64,000 nucleotides of DNA from Candidatus Peregrinibacteria bacterium (GTDB lineage: Bacteria > Patescibacteriota > Gracilibacteria > UBA1369 > UBA12473): positions 86,708 to 150,707 of the forward strand of contig JABJMC010000006.1 of the NCBI GenBank assembly GCA_018659585.1, in the 5' to 3' direction. Numbering within the stretch: the stretch's first letter is position 1; each line of letters begins with the position of its first letter. Below are positions 49,604 through 57,176 of this stretch, one piece after another. The translations under genes and the position numbers were made by a program. The notes below the pieces were generated by a model that did no database searches, had not been told where the DNA came from, and saw only the letters and a list, made by a program, of their open reading frames with translations.

Positions 49604-51061
49604 TTAGACTTCTGAAGGTCTAGCCACACGGTAGACTTCGGTTAGAGTTGTTTTCCCTTGTAAAGCTTGGAGGATTCCACTTTGTTCAAGTGTGGTCATG
49701 CCTCCGTTTATAGCGGCCTCTTCAATTTCCATAACCGAGGCTTTTTTGATTAATAGTACGCGTAAATCATTACTCATTTGTAAAACTTCGTAGAGACCGA
49801 CTCGGCCTTTGTAACCAATGTTGTCACATTTTTCACAGCCTACTGATTCGTAGAAAGTGAGGGTTGAAAGGAGCGCTGGGTCGTAATTCTTTTTTTCTTC
49901 CTCCGAGAGTTTTCCCAGCGCTTTATCCACTGTAATTTTGGTTGCCTCCTCAATTTGAGTTGGTTTTTTACAGTCTGGACAAAGCTTTCGCACCAAACGT
50001 TGGGCAATGATTGTGTTAACCGTAGCGGTCATTAAAAACGGCGGAACTCCCATATTATCAATACGAGTTAAAGTCTCCACCGCGCTATTTGTATGAATTG
50101 TAGAAAGCACTAAGTGACCTGTTAACGCGGACTCAATCGCCACATCAACTGTTTCTCGGTCACGGATTTCTCCCACCATCATAATGTCCGGATCCTGACG
50201 CAAAGCCGCGCGCAGCCCGCGCGCAAAATCATACTCAATATCCGGATGCATCTGACTTTGTGACAAACCATCCATCTGAATTTCCACTGGATCTTCAAAC
50301 GTCAAAATATTTACATCAATTTTATTTAAAATTTCTAAACAGGAGTACAAAGTAGTAGTTTTACCAGATCCAGTCGGACCACTAGTTAGAATAATTCCAT
50401 TTGGTAAGGCTAGTGATTTTTTGAGATTTTCTAGTCCCACACCACTTAACCCTAGGTCTTCTAAGGCTGGAATTTTGCGAGTTCTTTCTTGAATACGCAT
50501 TACCACTTTCTCTCCATTTACAGTTGGTAAAGTAGAAACACGAAGGTCCATTTCGCGACCATCAGGTGTAGTTACTTGCGCTCGACCATCCTGCGGAATT
50601 CGTTGTTCATCAATTTTTAAATTCGACATAATTTTAATACGCGAAACCACAGCCGGGTGAATATTTGTTGGATACTCCACCACTTGCCGCAAAACACCAT
50701 CAATACGATAGCGAATGCGAACCGTATTACGGGCTGGTTCAATATGAATATCAGAAGAGCGCAACGTCACCGCGTGTGACATAGAACTCATTACCAATTG
50801 CGGAATATTCCCCGCAATAATCGAGTCTTGCAAGACTTTTAACTGATCTCCCATAGCCACATCAGCTGCCGTTTCCTCAGACGTTTTTTCTACTTTTGGC
50901 GCTGGAGTTGGTGGCGGAGCCGGAGTCGGAGTTGCGGCCTCCTTAGTAGGCTCTTCCGGAGCAGCCCCATTTGTCTCCGCTGTTGCCAAACCAGGAAACA
51001 AAGCTTCGTCCGCTGGAGCTTTTTGATCTGTTACTGGTTGTTGGACAGGAGGATTAGGCAC
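49604..51061 (-). CDS. pilB: Type IV pilus assembly ATPase PilB/GspE
   Basis: I place the start at the GTG at 51061 (V-P-N-P-P-V-Q-Q), which overlaps the PilO-like stop by 8 bases. An in-frame ATG at 51115 would overlap by 62. The result is 485 residues. A Pro/Ala-rich linker is followed by the N2 region (SSDIHIEP...RIRYRIDGVLRQV), Walker A GPTGSGKTT, Asp box (ILTFEDPVE), Walker B (DPDIMMVGEIRDRET) and His box (TGHLVLSTIHTNSA). A tetracysteine zinc site follows (CPDC near LVRKL, and CEKCDN). The long PilZ-like N1 domain of proteobacterial PilB is absent, as in compact CPR versions. It powers pilus extension; no pilT is in the window. Confidence 0.93.
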   Translation of the reverse strand: MPNPPVQQPVTDQKAPADEALFPGLATAETNGAAPEEPTKEAATPTPAPPPTPAPKVEKTSEETAADVAMGDQLKVLQDSIIAGNIPQLVMSSMSHAVTLRSSDIHIEPARNTVRIRYRIDGVLRQVVEYPTNIHPAVVSRIKIMSNLKIDEQRIPQDGRAQVTTPDGREMDLRVSTLPTVNGEKVVMRIQERTRKIPALEDLGLSGVGLENLKKSLALPNGIILTSGPTGSGKTTTLYSCLEILNKIDVNILTFEDPVEIQMDGLSQSQMHPDIEYDFARGLRAALRQDPDIMMVGEIRDRETVDVAIESALTGHLVLSTIHTNSAVETLTRIDNMGVPPFLMTATVNTIIAQRLVRKLCPDCKKPTQIEEATKITVDKALGKLSEEEKKNYDPALLSTLTFYESVGCEKCDNIGYKGRVGLYEVLQMSNDLRVLLIKKASVMEIEEAAINGGMTTLEQSGILQALQGKTTLTEVYRVARPSEV

Positions 51062-51629
51062 TTTGGAGATAAGCGTTAAGAGATAATTGAACACGCATAG
51101 TTTCGTCGTCTTCATTTACTTGAAGAGTCAAAGTTTCGACTGACATCAATCGCACTCCACTTTCCAAAGATCCAGAAGTCTCAATAAATTCTAAGAACTT
51201 ATTAAAGTTTTTTTCCGAAGCTTCAACTGTCATATTAATTGGTAAAACTCGGTAGCCATCTTCGGTTTCCGTTACGGTTCCGTAAGACATTTGACTAATA
51301 AAAAACGGATTTGAACTGTAGTGATTTTCAAAAGCAAAATCATCCAACACCCGCGTCAAACTAGTTAAATCTTCATCATACGGAAGAATGGTTGAAATTT
51401 TTTCAGTATTAGCATCATATGTTTCAACATAGTCTTTTTTAGCATCAGTATATTCATCCAAAGCATCACCGCTTTCTTGTTCTAGTTCTAGCAAAATATT
51501 ATCAGCCAATGCTAATTGTTCGTTTACATCTGTAAGTTCATTGAATCTTGTGTAGCCATAATATCCAGTCGCTCCCAATACAATCAGGGCCAGAACGAGT
51601 GTGATTTTACTTGGTTTAGAATTGGACAT
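51054..51629 (-). CDS. PilO-like pilus alignment protein
   Basis: 191 residues. N-terminal membrane helix (about 9-25), a coiled coil (about 27-75), and a C-terminal ferredoxin-like domain (about 85-190, LPINMTVEASEKNFNKFLEFIETS), the PilO layout. Sequence identity to PilO cannot be judged, but the order [membrane protein]-PilO-PilB-PilC supports the call. It is transcribed 18 bases after the upstream unknown and overlaps pilB. A PilM/PilN pair is not present nearby. Confidence 0.7.
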   Translation of the reverse strand: MSNSKPSKITLVLALIVLGATGYYGYTRFNELTDVNEQLALADNILLELEQESGDALDEYTDAKKDYVETYDANTEKISTILPYDEDLTSLTRVLDDFAFENHYSSNPFFISQMSYGTVTETEDGYRVLPINMTVEASEKNFNKFLEFIETSGSLESGVRLMSVETLTLQVNEDDETMRVQLSLNAYLQSA

Positions 51630-51647
51630 GGTTCAAAAGTTTAAAAA

Positions 51648-53093
51648 TTATGAGCGGGGGACCGGTTTGAATTCATCTTCATTTTCCCCAAAGAAAAGGT
51701 CACGCAGAACATTAAAAACATTCGCAGAACCAGTATTAAAAGATTTTTCTGGAGCAATTGCCACCTCTTCTACTTCTTCGGCCTCCTCCTTTTCAAGGAC
51801 TACTGTTGCCTGAGCATCACGCTCATCTTCACCTTCTTGTAAAATTAATTCCAAACTAAACGACGCAGAAAAGTCGTCTTCAGAGCCTTCACTTTTACTG
51901 AATGAACGAGTGGTCACATCAGAGAAATAAGTAGATAGTTCTAATTGATCCACCAAATCAGAAATCAATGAAAAATTCAAAGTATCATCTGTTCGAGTGT
52001 CGCCACGAAGACTTGCTTTCCCACTAGTTAAACTAAAAGACATATTGGAATATTCAATGTTACTGCTAATCCCACTCCCAAATAGTGGGTCAATTTTCTT
52101 AGTAACACTTTCCACTTCATCTAATACAACTTCCCAATCCACACGACCGTTCCTGATCGCGAGAATAGTAGAAGTTTGATCTTTACTGATTTCCGTAGTT
52201 TGTTCAAAAAGTGATTCCACTGTTTCATTAGCTAAATCTTCTTCTAGGTCTACGGCTTTAACTTCACGGAGTAAGGCAGTAGCATTAAGCAATGCCAACG
52301 CTCCATCTAGATTATTTGATTCTTGGAAAGATTCTTCATCTTCAAGCCCACGAAGATCTTGTTTTTCCTCGCTAATTTTAGTTTTTAACAGGCTTGTATA
52401 GGTTGCTTCTAAGTCTATCACTGACACCCCGCCACTCAAAAGCTCCACCGGGTAAATAGGCTGGCGAAGTTTTTCCTGAGCCGTTCCAAGAGCTGCGTGC
52501 ATATCATCTTGCAAGTCAGTTAAACCTTCTTCTAAGCTATCCAAGTCACTAGACGCGGTGTTATCAGATTCATATTGCGACAATTTCACCAAATACGAGT
52601 CAGCCGCACTGGTAAAGTCATCAAGTGCAAATTTAGTCATTAACAGGTTATAAAAGTTAACTGAAGTTTGTTCAGCTTCGAATGAGGATTGGTAAACAGC
52701 AAGTTCCTGCGCTGGATTCTTCCCGAGGAATTCAAACGTAGGTGAAAGTTGGGTGTAGAAAAATCCAAAAATAAGTAAGCCAAGAATAATTGAAAACTTA
52801 AAAAGAAAGCTTCCAAAATTAAAATGACTCGAGCGGACATCAAGTCCAGCACTAGTTTTTGGTTTAGGGCCAAGGATTTGGCCTTTTTCTGGGTCGTTTT
52901 GAGAAACAACCGCGTTAACCACACCAGACTCAGCTGAGGCTGGAGTAGTTTGTTGAGCAGCTGGCTCACCGAACAGGTCGGGAGTCGGTGCTGTTTCAGT
53001 TGGGGGCGGCGGTTCTGCAACCGCGGCCACCGCCGGCGCACTAGGCGCAGCATTCTCCTGTTGGAGATCCGGGAAGAGAGGTGACTCATTCAT
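51648..53093 (-). CDS. Membrane protein of the pilus operon, unrecognised
   Basis: The start at 53093 (MNESPLFPDL) is preferred because a promoter lies just upstream at 53125-53153. The result is 481 residues. Residues 1-110 are Pro/Ala-rich and cytoplasmic; one membrane helix lies at about 115-135 (FSIILGLLIFGFFYTQL). The periplasmic-side part is acidic, helical, then beta-rich. This single-helix layout is what a PilN-like or fused PilN/PilP-like alignment protein would have, but I see no signature motif. It is the first gene of the minus-strand unit continuing with the PilO-like gene, pilB and pilC. Confidence 0.6.
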   Translation of the reverse strand: MNESPLFPDLQQENAAPSAPAVAAVAEPPPPTETAPTPDLFGEPAAQQTTPASAESGVVNAVVSQNDPEKGQILGPKPKTSAGLDVRSSHFNFGSFLFKFSIILGLLIFGFFYTQLSPTFEFLGKNPAQELAVYQSSFEAEQTSVNFYNLLMTKFALDDFTSAADSYLVKLSQYESDNTASSDLDSLEEGLTDLQDDMHAALGTAQEKLRQPIYPVELLSGGVSVIDLEATYTSLLKTKISEEKQDLRGLEDEESFQESNNLDGALALLNATALLREVKAVDLEEDLANETVESLFEQTTEISKDQTSTILAIRNGRVDWEVVLDEVESVTKKIDPLFGSGISSNIEYSNMSFSLTSGKASLRGDTRTDDTLNFSLISDLVDQLELSTYFSDVTTRSFSKSEGSEDDFSASFSLELILQEGEDERDAQATVVLEKEEAEEVEEVAIAPEKSFNTGSANVFNVLRDLFFGENEDEFKPVPRS

Positions 53094-53124
53094 GCCGTTT
53101 GTTTTTATTTTTAAAATTCTATAT

Positions 53125-53153
53125 ATTTTACCAAAAATCAGGAGAAAAAGCAA
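53125..53153 (-). promoter_or_regulatory. Promoter of the pilus operon
   Basis: On the minus strand TTGCTT (53148-53153), 17 bases, TAAAAT (53125-53130). It lies between the rplL terminator and the first pilus gene. Confidence 0.65.
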
Positions 53154-53167
53154 CCATTAGACCCCAT

Positions 53168-53206
53168 CAAAAAAGCCGGATAACCATTTACGATCACCCG
53201 GCTCTT
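53168..53206 (-). terminator. Intrinsic terminator of rplJ-rplL
   Basis: On the minus strand AGCCGG (53198-53203) pairs with CCGGCT (53174-53179) around an 18-base loop and is followed by six T. Confidence 0.8.
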
Positions 53207-53222
53207 TAAATTTGCGTGATTA

Positions 53223-53621
53223 TTACACAAGATCAACAGTAGCACCAGCTTCCTCAAGTTTTTTCTTGAGTTCGTTAGCTTCTTCTGTTTTGACACCTTC
53301 TTTGATAACTTTTGGAGCGCTATCAACAAGTTCTTTGGATTCTTTAAGACCAAGTTGAGTGATTTCTCGAACAACTTTAATAACAGCGATCTTTTGAGAT
53401 CCAGCATCTTTAAGTTCGATATCGTAAGAAGATTTTTCTTCTGCACCACCAGCGTCACCACCAGCAGCAGGAGCAGCAGCGGCAGCTACAGGAGCAGCAG
53501 CGCTAACACCAAATTTGTCTTCCATGGCCTTTACAAGGTTGGCAAGATCAAGAACAGTAAGTTTTTCGACCATGTCGAGAACTTTTTCTGCGTCTTTTGA
53601 TAGAGTTACTTCGTCAGACAT
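53223..53621 (-). CDS. rplL: 50S ribosomal protein L7/L12
   Basis: 132 residues. An N-terminal dimerisation helix, the Ala/Gly hinge ([20 protein letters not shown]) and the conserved C-terminal domain ([56 protein letters not shown]). It binds L10 and recruits translation factors. It lies 33 bases after rplJ and shares its leader. The element AACCC lies before the start. Slightly longer hinge than E. coli (121 residues). Confidence 0.97.
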   Translation of the reverse strand: MSDEVTLSKDAEKVLDMVEKLTVLDLANLVKAMEDKFGVSAAAPVAAAAAPAAGGDAGGAEEKSSYDIELKDAGSQKIAVIKVVREITQLGLKESKELVDSAPKVIKEGVKTEEANELKKKLEEAGATVDLV

Positions 53622-53654
53622 TTTAAATAGGGTTAAATTATTTGATAAATAAAA

Positions 53655-54470
53655 TTAAGATGCGTCCTCGGCAGGGGCATCATCTTTAGGGGTTTCTTCA
53701 GCAGCAGGTTCTTCTGCTGGTGCCTCGGCCTCTTCAGGCTTTGCATCTTCCTCGGCGGGAGTTTCCTCGGCGGGAGTTTCCTCAACAGGAGCATCAGAAG
53801 TGGTTTCTTCGACTGATTCCGCGGGAGCTGCTTCGGCGACCGGTTCGTCGCCAGCTTCCTCAGCCTTTTCAGCGGGAGCTTCTTCAACAGTCTCTTCAGG
53901 CTTAGCTTCCGCCTTTGGTTCCTCGGCTGGTGGTGGAGTTTCGCCTCCTTCTTCCCGTTGTTCACGGTAAGCATTCAGCACACGGACAAATCCGCCAGTA
54001 ACTCCATTTCCAATACCAACAAAACCAGTGAGTGGGCTCATCATTGAACCCATCATTTGTGCCAAAAGTACATCGCGTGAAGGAATTGAAGCGAGTTGTT
54101 TAACCACCTCAGCGTCAATCGCCTTCCCTTCCATAAAACCGCCCATAATACTGAGCGACTCAAACTTTTTGACAAACTCGTAGATTTTTTGGGCCGCGAC
54201 AATCTCATCATCAAACCCAAACGCAACTCCAATTGGACCATCCATCACCTCTTCAGGGATGTCATAATCCATCTCTTTAGCTGCTAGTTTAATGAGAGTT
54301 TTTTTCGCCACCTTATAATCCACGTTCGATTCGCGGAGACCTCTGCGAAGTTCTTGAGCATCTTCCACAGAAAGCCCACGATACTGTGCGAACACAATAC
54401 CTTTGGCATCCTGAAACTTTTGCTTAAGCTCATCGAGGATCGCCGTCTTTTGATCTCGAGTAATGGCCAT
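53655..54470 (-). CDS. rplJ: 50S ribosomal protein L10 with long acidic C-terminal extension
   Basis: 271 residues from the ATG at 54470 (MAITRDQKTAILDELKQKF); upstream in-frame codons lie inside the RNA leader. Residues 1-165 are a normal L10 (FAQYRGLSVEDAQELRRGLRESNVDYKVAKKTL, GPIGVAFG). Residues about 172-271 are an extra tail made almost only of Glu, Ala, Pro, Asp, Thr and Ser (EETPAEE-type repeats), whereas bacterial L10 is usually ~165-175 residues. The L7/L12-binding C-terminal helix should lie near 145-175, so the tail would extend from the stalk base. Its function is unknown. Confidence 0.95.
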   Translation of the reverse strand: MAITRDQKTAILDELKQKFQDAKGIVFAQYRGLSVEDAQELRRGLRESNVDYKVAKKTLIKLAAKEMDYDIPEEVMDGPIGVAFGFDDEIVAAQKIYEFVKKFESLSIMGGFMEGKAIDAEVVKQLASIPSRDVLLAQMMGSMMSPLTGFVGIGNGVTGGFVRVLNAYREQREEGGETPPPAEEPKAEAKPEETVEEAPAEKAEEAGDEPVAEAAPAESVEETTSDAPVEETPAEETPAEEDAKPEEAEAPAEEPAAEETPKDDAPAEDAS

Positions 54471-54617
54471 AGTTAGGGGATAAAGATAAAAAAAATCTCG
54501 TGCTTGAGACACGAGAGCAATTGGGTGGGCCATCCTATCTTTTAAAGGGAAACCCGGCAGGTCCAATTTTTATGCCTCGGCAGGTCTTATTTGAATGCCT
54601 ACTGTCTCAAGCAAGCG
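54471..54617 (-). promoter_or_regulatory. Ribosomal protein L10 leader with attenuator
   Basis: The minus-strand leader contains GACAGTAGGC...GACCTGCCGAGG, the conserved core of L10 leaders that L10-L12 bind for feedback control. A terminator hairpin CTCGTG-loop-CACGAG plus eight T lies at 54488-54515. Its loop and stem contain TGTCTCAAGCA, the exact 11-base complement of TGCTTGAGACA near the 5' end (54603-54613). Pairing of those two would break the terminator, giving a clear attenuation switch. Confidence 0.85.
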
Positions 54618-54619
54618 TT

Positions 54620-54647
54620 ATTCTACCTGTGCGCTTCGAGAAGTCAA
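54620..54647 (-). promoter_or_regulatory. rplJ-rplL promoter
   Basis: On the minus strand TTGACT (54642-54647), a 16-base spacer and TAGAAT (54620-54625). The start near 54613 coincides with the 5' arm of the attenuator. Confidence 0.75.
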
Positions 54648-54705
54648 GTTTATTTTTTTGTAATGCGTGAAAGTTTTGAGCGTGGAGACTTTTTCGTGAA
54701 TTTTT

Positions 54706-54815
54706 GTGATTTTCTATGGAGTTTTTTGAGAAATATTTCGTAATCACTAAGCTAGTCTTGCGCGCAGATTTTTAACCTGTTAAGGTAAAAGCACACTCAC
54801 CTTAATAAACACCCC
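54706..54815 (+). repeat. Upstream region of HNH gene, copy B
   Basis: Matches 11184-11296 through the start codon. The promoter TTGCGC (54758-54763), 17 bases, TAAGGT (54781-54786) and the AACAGGTTAAAA motif (54770-54781, reverse) are conserved. The sequences outside the repeated segment are unrelated. Confidence 0.7.
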
Positions 54816-55745
54816 ATGAAATACAAAAAATTATCAAATTCCGAATTTTATCAGCTCTGCAAAAAACGCGGTCGTGTCGCCCTTTTATCAAAACGTCATT
54901 TTGCCGCTTTGTTGCCCGAGGCGAAACAACGTCGGATACATCGTCGTCACGGTTGTAGTTCAATTCACGAATTTGCCGCTAAATTAGGAGGCATGAGTCA
55001 TGCTAGTGTCGATAAAATCTTAAATCTTTCAGCAAAATTAAGGGATAAACCCACTTTACGTGCGCAATTAGAAAGCGGTGAACATGGTTGGAGCAAAATT
55101 GAAGCGGTTGCCTACATTGCGACACCAGAAACCGAAAAAGAATGGGCGCAAAAAGTAGAAGATTTACCAAAAGTCGCTCTAGAACGTTGTGTGCAAAATT
55201 ACAGGTTACAATTCACCCCCGGGGGTGAATCTCAACCTGAAAAACGTGAACGTCTATCCTTCGAAGTAAACGAAAAAACCGTCCTCAAATTTCGCCAATT
55301 CAAACAAAAAATTGAAAAAGAGCGTGGCGAAACAGTAAGTTTTAGCGAAGTTCTGGAAGCGCTCCTTACCGAACCGTCTCAATCAGAAAAACAAGCCACT
55401 ATCCAACTTTGCCCAGACTGCGTAAAAGAACGCGCGCGTAAAAAAGCCGAAAACTACCAGGTTAAAAGAGCGATCCCAACCGAAATTCAACGACTAATCC
55501 AAGCCCGTCAACAAAACAAATGCGATACTTTAAATTGCAACCATCCCATCGAAGAATTCCACCACACTAAGCGTTTTGCGCTAAGTCAAAATCACGACCC
55601 AGACTTTATAGTTGGACTCTGTAAAAAATGCCATAATCTGGCCCACAGCAGTCTACCTAACATGAATGCGCTAAAATGGGCCATCGATCAAAAAGTCCTA
55701 AACTACCGCCGTGAAGCAAGCCTTGAACCGCGGGCTGGGCCCTAA
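54816..55745 (+). CDS. HNH endonuclease-like protein, copy B
   Basis: 309 residues, paralogous to 11297-12253. It shares the helical half (RRIHRRHGCSSIHEFAAKLGGMSHASVDKILNLS) and the HNH/zinc half (CPDC, CDTLNC, EFHHTKRF, HDPDF, LCKKCHNLAH). It ends in the same EPRAGP. The two differ most in the central linker, where this copy carries a perfect 20-bp palindrome, and in a short insertion before the last helix (LPNMNALKW). The C-terminal third is close to identical at the DNA level, indicating recent duplication or gene conversion. Nuclease activity is expected from the fold; target unknown. Confidence 0.8.
   Translation: MKYKKLSNSEFYQLCKKRGRVALLSKRHFAALLPEAKQRRIHRRHGCSSIHEFAAKLGGMSHASVDKILNLSAKLRDKPTLRAQLESGEHGWSKIEAVAYIATPETEKEWAQKVEDLPKVALERCVQNYRLQFTPGGESQPEKRERLSFEVNEKTVLKFRQFKQKIEKERGETVSFSEVLEALLTEPSQSEKQATIQLCPDCVKERARKKAENYQVKRAIPTEIQRLIQARQQNKCDTLNCNHPIEEFHHTKRFALSQNHDPDFIVGLCKKCHNLAHSSLPNMNALKWAIDQKVLNYRREASLEPRAGP
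55211..55230. repeat. Perfect 20-bp palindrome inside HNH copy B
   Basis: ATTCACCCCCGGGGGTGAAT equals its reverse complement. It encodes (Q)FTPGGE(S) in the linker. Its centre is 12.5 bases before the conserved CAACCTGA, exactly as in copy A, although the two palindromes share no sequence. Confidence 0.95.
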
Positions 55746-55746
55746 A

Positions 55747-55775
55747 TTGCCAAGGAGCCTGTAAACCGCTAAAAT
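55747..55775 (+). promoter_or_regulatory. miaA promoter
   Basis: TTGCCA (55747-55752), 17 bases, TAAAAT (55770-55775). Start codon at 55785, so the leader is only about 3 bases. Confidence 0.7.
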
Positions 55776-55784
55776 GCCGACACT

Positions 55785-56780
55785 ATGCCAACTATTGAAC
55801 GTGCTCGCACATTTTTATTGGAAGCTGAGAAGACGGGTAAAAAGCCTTTGATTGTTATTCTTGGGCCTACCGCCTCTGGGAAAACCGCGATTAGCTTAAA
55901 GCTAGCGCTTGAAGTTGATGGTGAAATTATTTCTACTGATTCACGTCAAATTTATCGTTATATGGATTTGGGAACTGATAAAATTTCTAAAAAAATTCGT
56001 GAAAAAGTAAAACACCACATGATTGATATTCGTGATCCGGATCAATCATATTCTTTGGCTGATTTTCAGCGCGAGGCCAACCGGGTAATTAATGACATTC
56101 ATCGTCGGAATAAAGTGCCAATGTTGGTTGGTGGCACGGGTCTTTATATTAGTTCAATTGTAAATAATTATCAGTTACCGTCTGCTCCTCCTGATCCAAA
56201 AATTCGCGAAGAATTAGAGCAAGAATTAGAAAAAGATGGAGCTCAAGCTCTTCACAAAATGCTCGAAGAACTCGATCCTCTCGCGGCTAGTAAAATTCAC
56301 CCAAACAATCATCGTTACCTTATCCGTGCGCTCGAAATCAACCTCACAACTCAAAAAACCACTGACGAACAAAAGAAAACAAAAGAGTGTCCTTATGAAG
56401 TTTTTCAAATTGGAATTAATTGGCCGAATGAAGTTTTATTTGACCGCATTAATCGTCGCGTCGGTGAACAAATTGAAGACGGTTTAGTGGAAGAAACACA
56501 AAGTTTGTATAATCGCTACGACAAAAAATTACCGTCTATGACGGGGCTTGGATATAAGCAAATAGTTCAGTATTTGGATGGGGATTTAACTCTGGAAGAG
56601 GCCGCGGATTTAATTCGAAAAGAAACTCGTGAATACGCTCGAAGACAACGAACTTGGTTTAAACGTGATCAATCAATCTACTGGGTTAGTGGGGAACAAC
56701 TTGCCAAAGAAATCACCAAAGGCCTCACTCAGGACGATGCCGTGGGTGGTGCTCAAATTAACCAGATTAACGAAGACTAA
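55785..56780 (+). CDS. miaA: tRNA dimethylallyltransferase
   Basis: 331 residues. It transfers a dimethylallyl group to A37 of tRNAs reading UNN codons. P-loop GPTASGKT near residue 27, then the catalytic/substrate segment STDSRQIYRYMDLGTDK, HHMIDIRDPDQSYSLADF, and GGTGLYI. C-terminal signatures are LTSMTGLGYKQI-like (PSMTGLGYKQIVQYL) and YARRQRTWFKRD. The first 17 residues are a small extra N-terminal helix. The stop TAA is directly followed by the ATG of the MazG-like gene. First gene of the miaA-mazG-recJ unit. Confidence 0.95.
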   Translation: MPTIERARTFLLEAEKTGKKPLIVILGPTASGKTAISLKLALEVDGEIISTDSRQIYRYMDLGTDKISKKIREKVKHHMIDIRDPDQSYSLADFQREANRVINDIHRRNKVPMLVGGTGLYISSIVNNYQLPSAPPDPKIREELEQELEKDGAQALHKMLEELDPLAASKIHPNNHRYLIRALEINLTTQKTTDEQKKTKECPYEVFQIGINWPNEVLFDRINRRVGEQIEDGLVEETQSLYNRYDKKLPSMTGLGYKQIVQYLDGDLTLEEAADLIRKETREYARRQRTWFKRDQSIYWVSGEQLAKEITKGLTQDDAVGGAQINQINED

Positions 56781-57173
56781 ATGAAAGAATTTGATGAGCT
56801 AATTCGCATTGCCAAAAAACTCCGCGCTCCGGGAGGGTGTCCTTGGGATCGATCACGGAGGTTAGAGGATTTAAAGGAAGATCTTTTGGAAGAGGCCGAG
56901 GAAGTTGGGCAAGCACTTGATAATAAAGACGACGAAAATTTGCGCGAAGAGTTAGGGGATTTGATTTTTAATATAGTATTGGCCGTGGTTATTGCCGAGG
57001 AAGAAGGACGTTTTGAATTCAAGGATGTATTGAGTGATATTGCAGAAAAAATAATCAGGCGTCACACCTGGGTTTTTGGTGATGATAAAGCCTCGACCCC
57101 CGAGGAAGCCCTAAAAATTTGGGCAGAAAACAAGAAAAAAGAAGACGCCAAAAAGCGTCAAACTAATTCATAA
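56781..57173 (+). CDS. mazG: MazG-like nucleoside triphosphate pyrophosphohydrolase
   Basis: 130 residues, a single MazG domain (E. coli MazG has two). It hydrolyses NTPs to NMP and PPi and cleans the nucleotide pool. CPWDRSRRLEDLKEDLLEEAEEVGQAL and EELGDLIFNIV carry the EExxE and ExxD magnesium ligands; RRHTWVFGD follows. The ATG abuts the miaA stop with no gap, and recJ starts 3 bases after its stop, so the three are co-transcribed. Confidence 0.9.
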   Translation: MKEFDELIRIAKKLRAPGGCPWDRSRRLEDLKEDLLEEAEEVGQALDNKDDENLREELGDLIFNIVLAVVIAEEEGRFEFKDVLSDIAEKIIRRHTWVFGDDKASTPEEALKIWAENKKKEDAKKRQTNS

Positions 57174-57176
57174 ATC

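Noticed and set aside
51062..51115. ATG start of PilB at 51115
   Set aside because: It would overlap the PilO-like gene by 62 bases with unrelated residues; the GTG at 51061 gives a typical 8-base overlap. Not excluded entirely.
53094..53153. Upstream ATG extending the first pilus-operon protein by 20 residues
   Set aside because: The extension reads through the TTGCTT-17-TAAAAT promoter; M at 53093 follows it.
54471..54566. Upstream in-frame ATG extending L10 by 32 residues
   Set aside because: That stretch is the L10 leader RNA with its terminator hairpin; L10 homology begins at MAITRDQK (54470).
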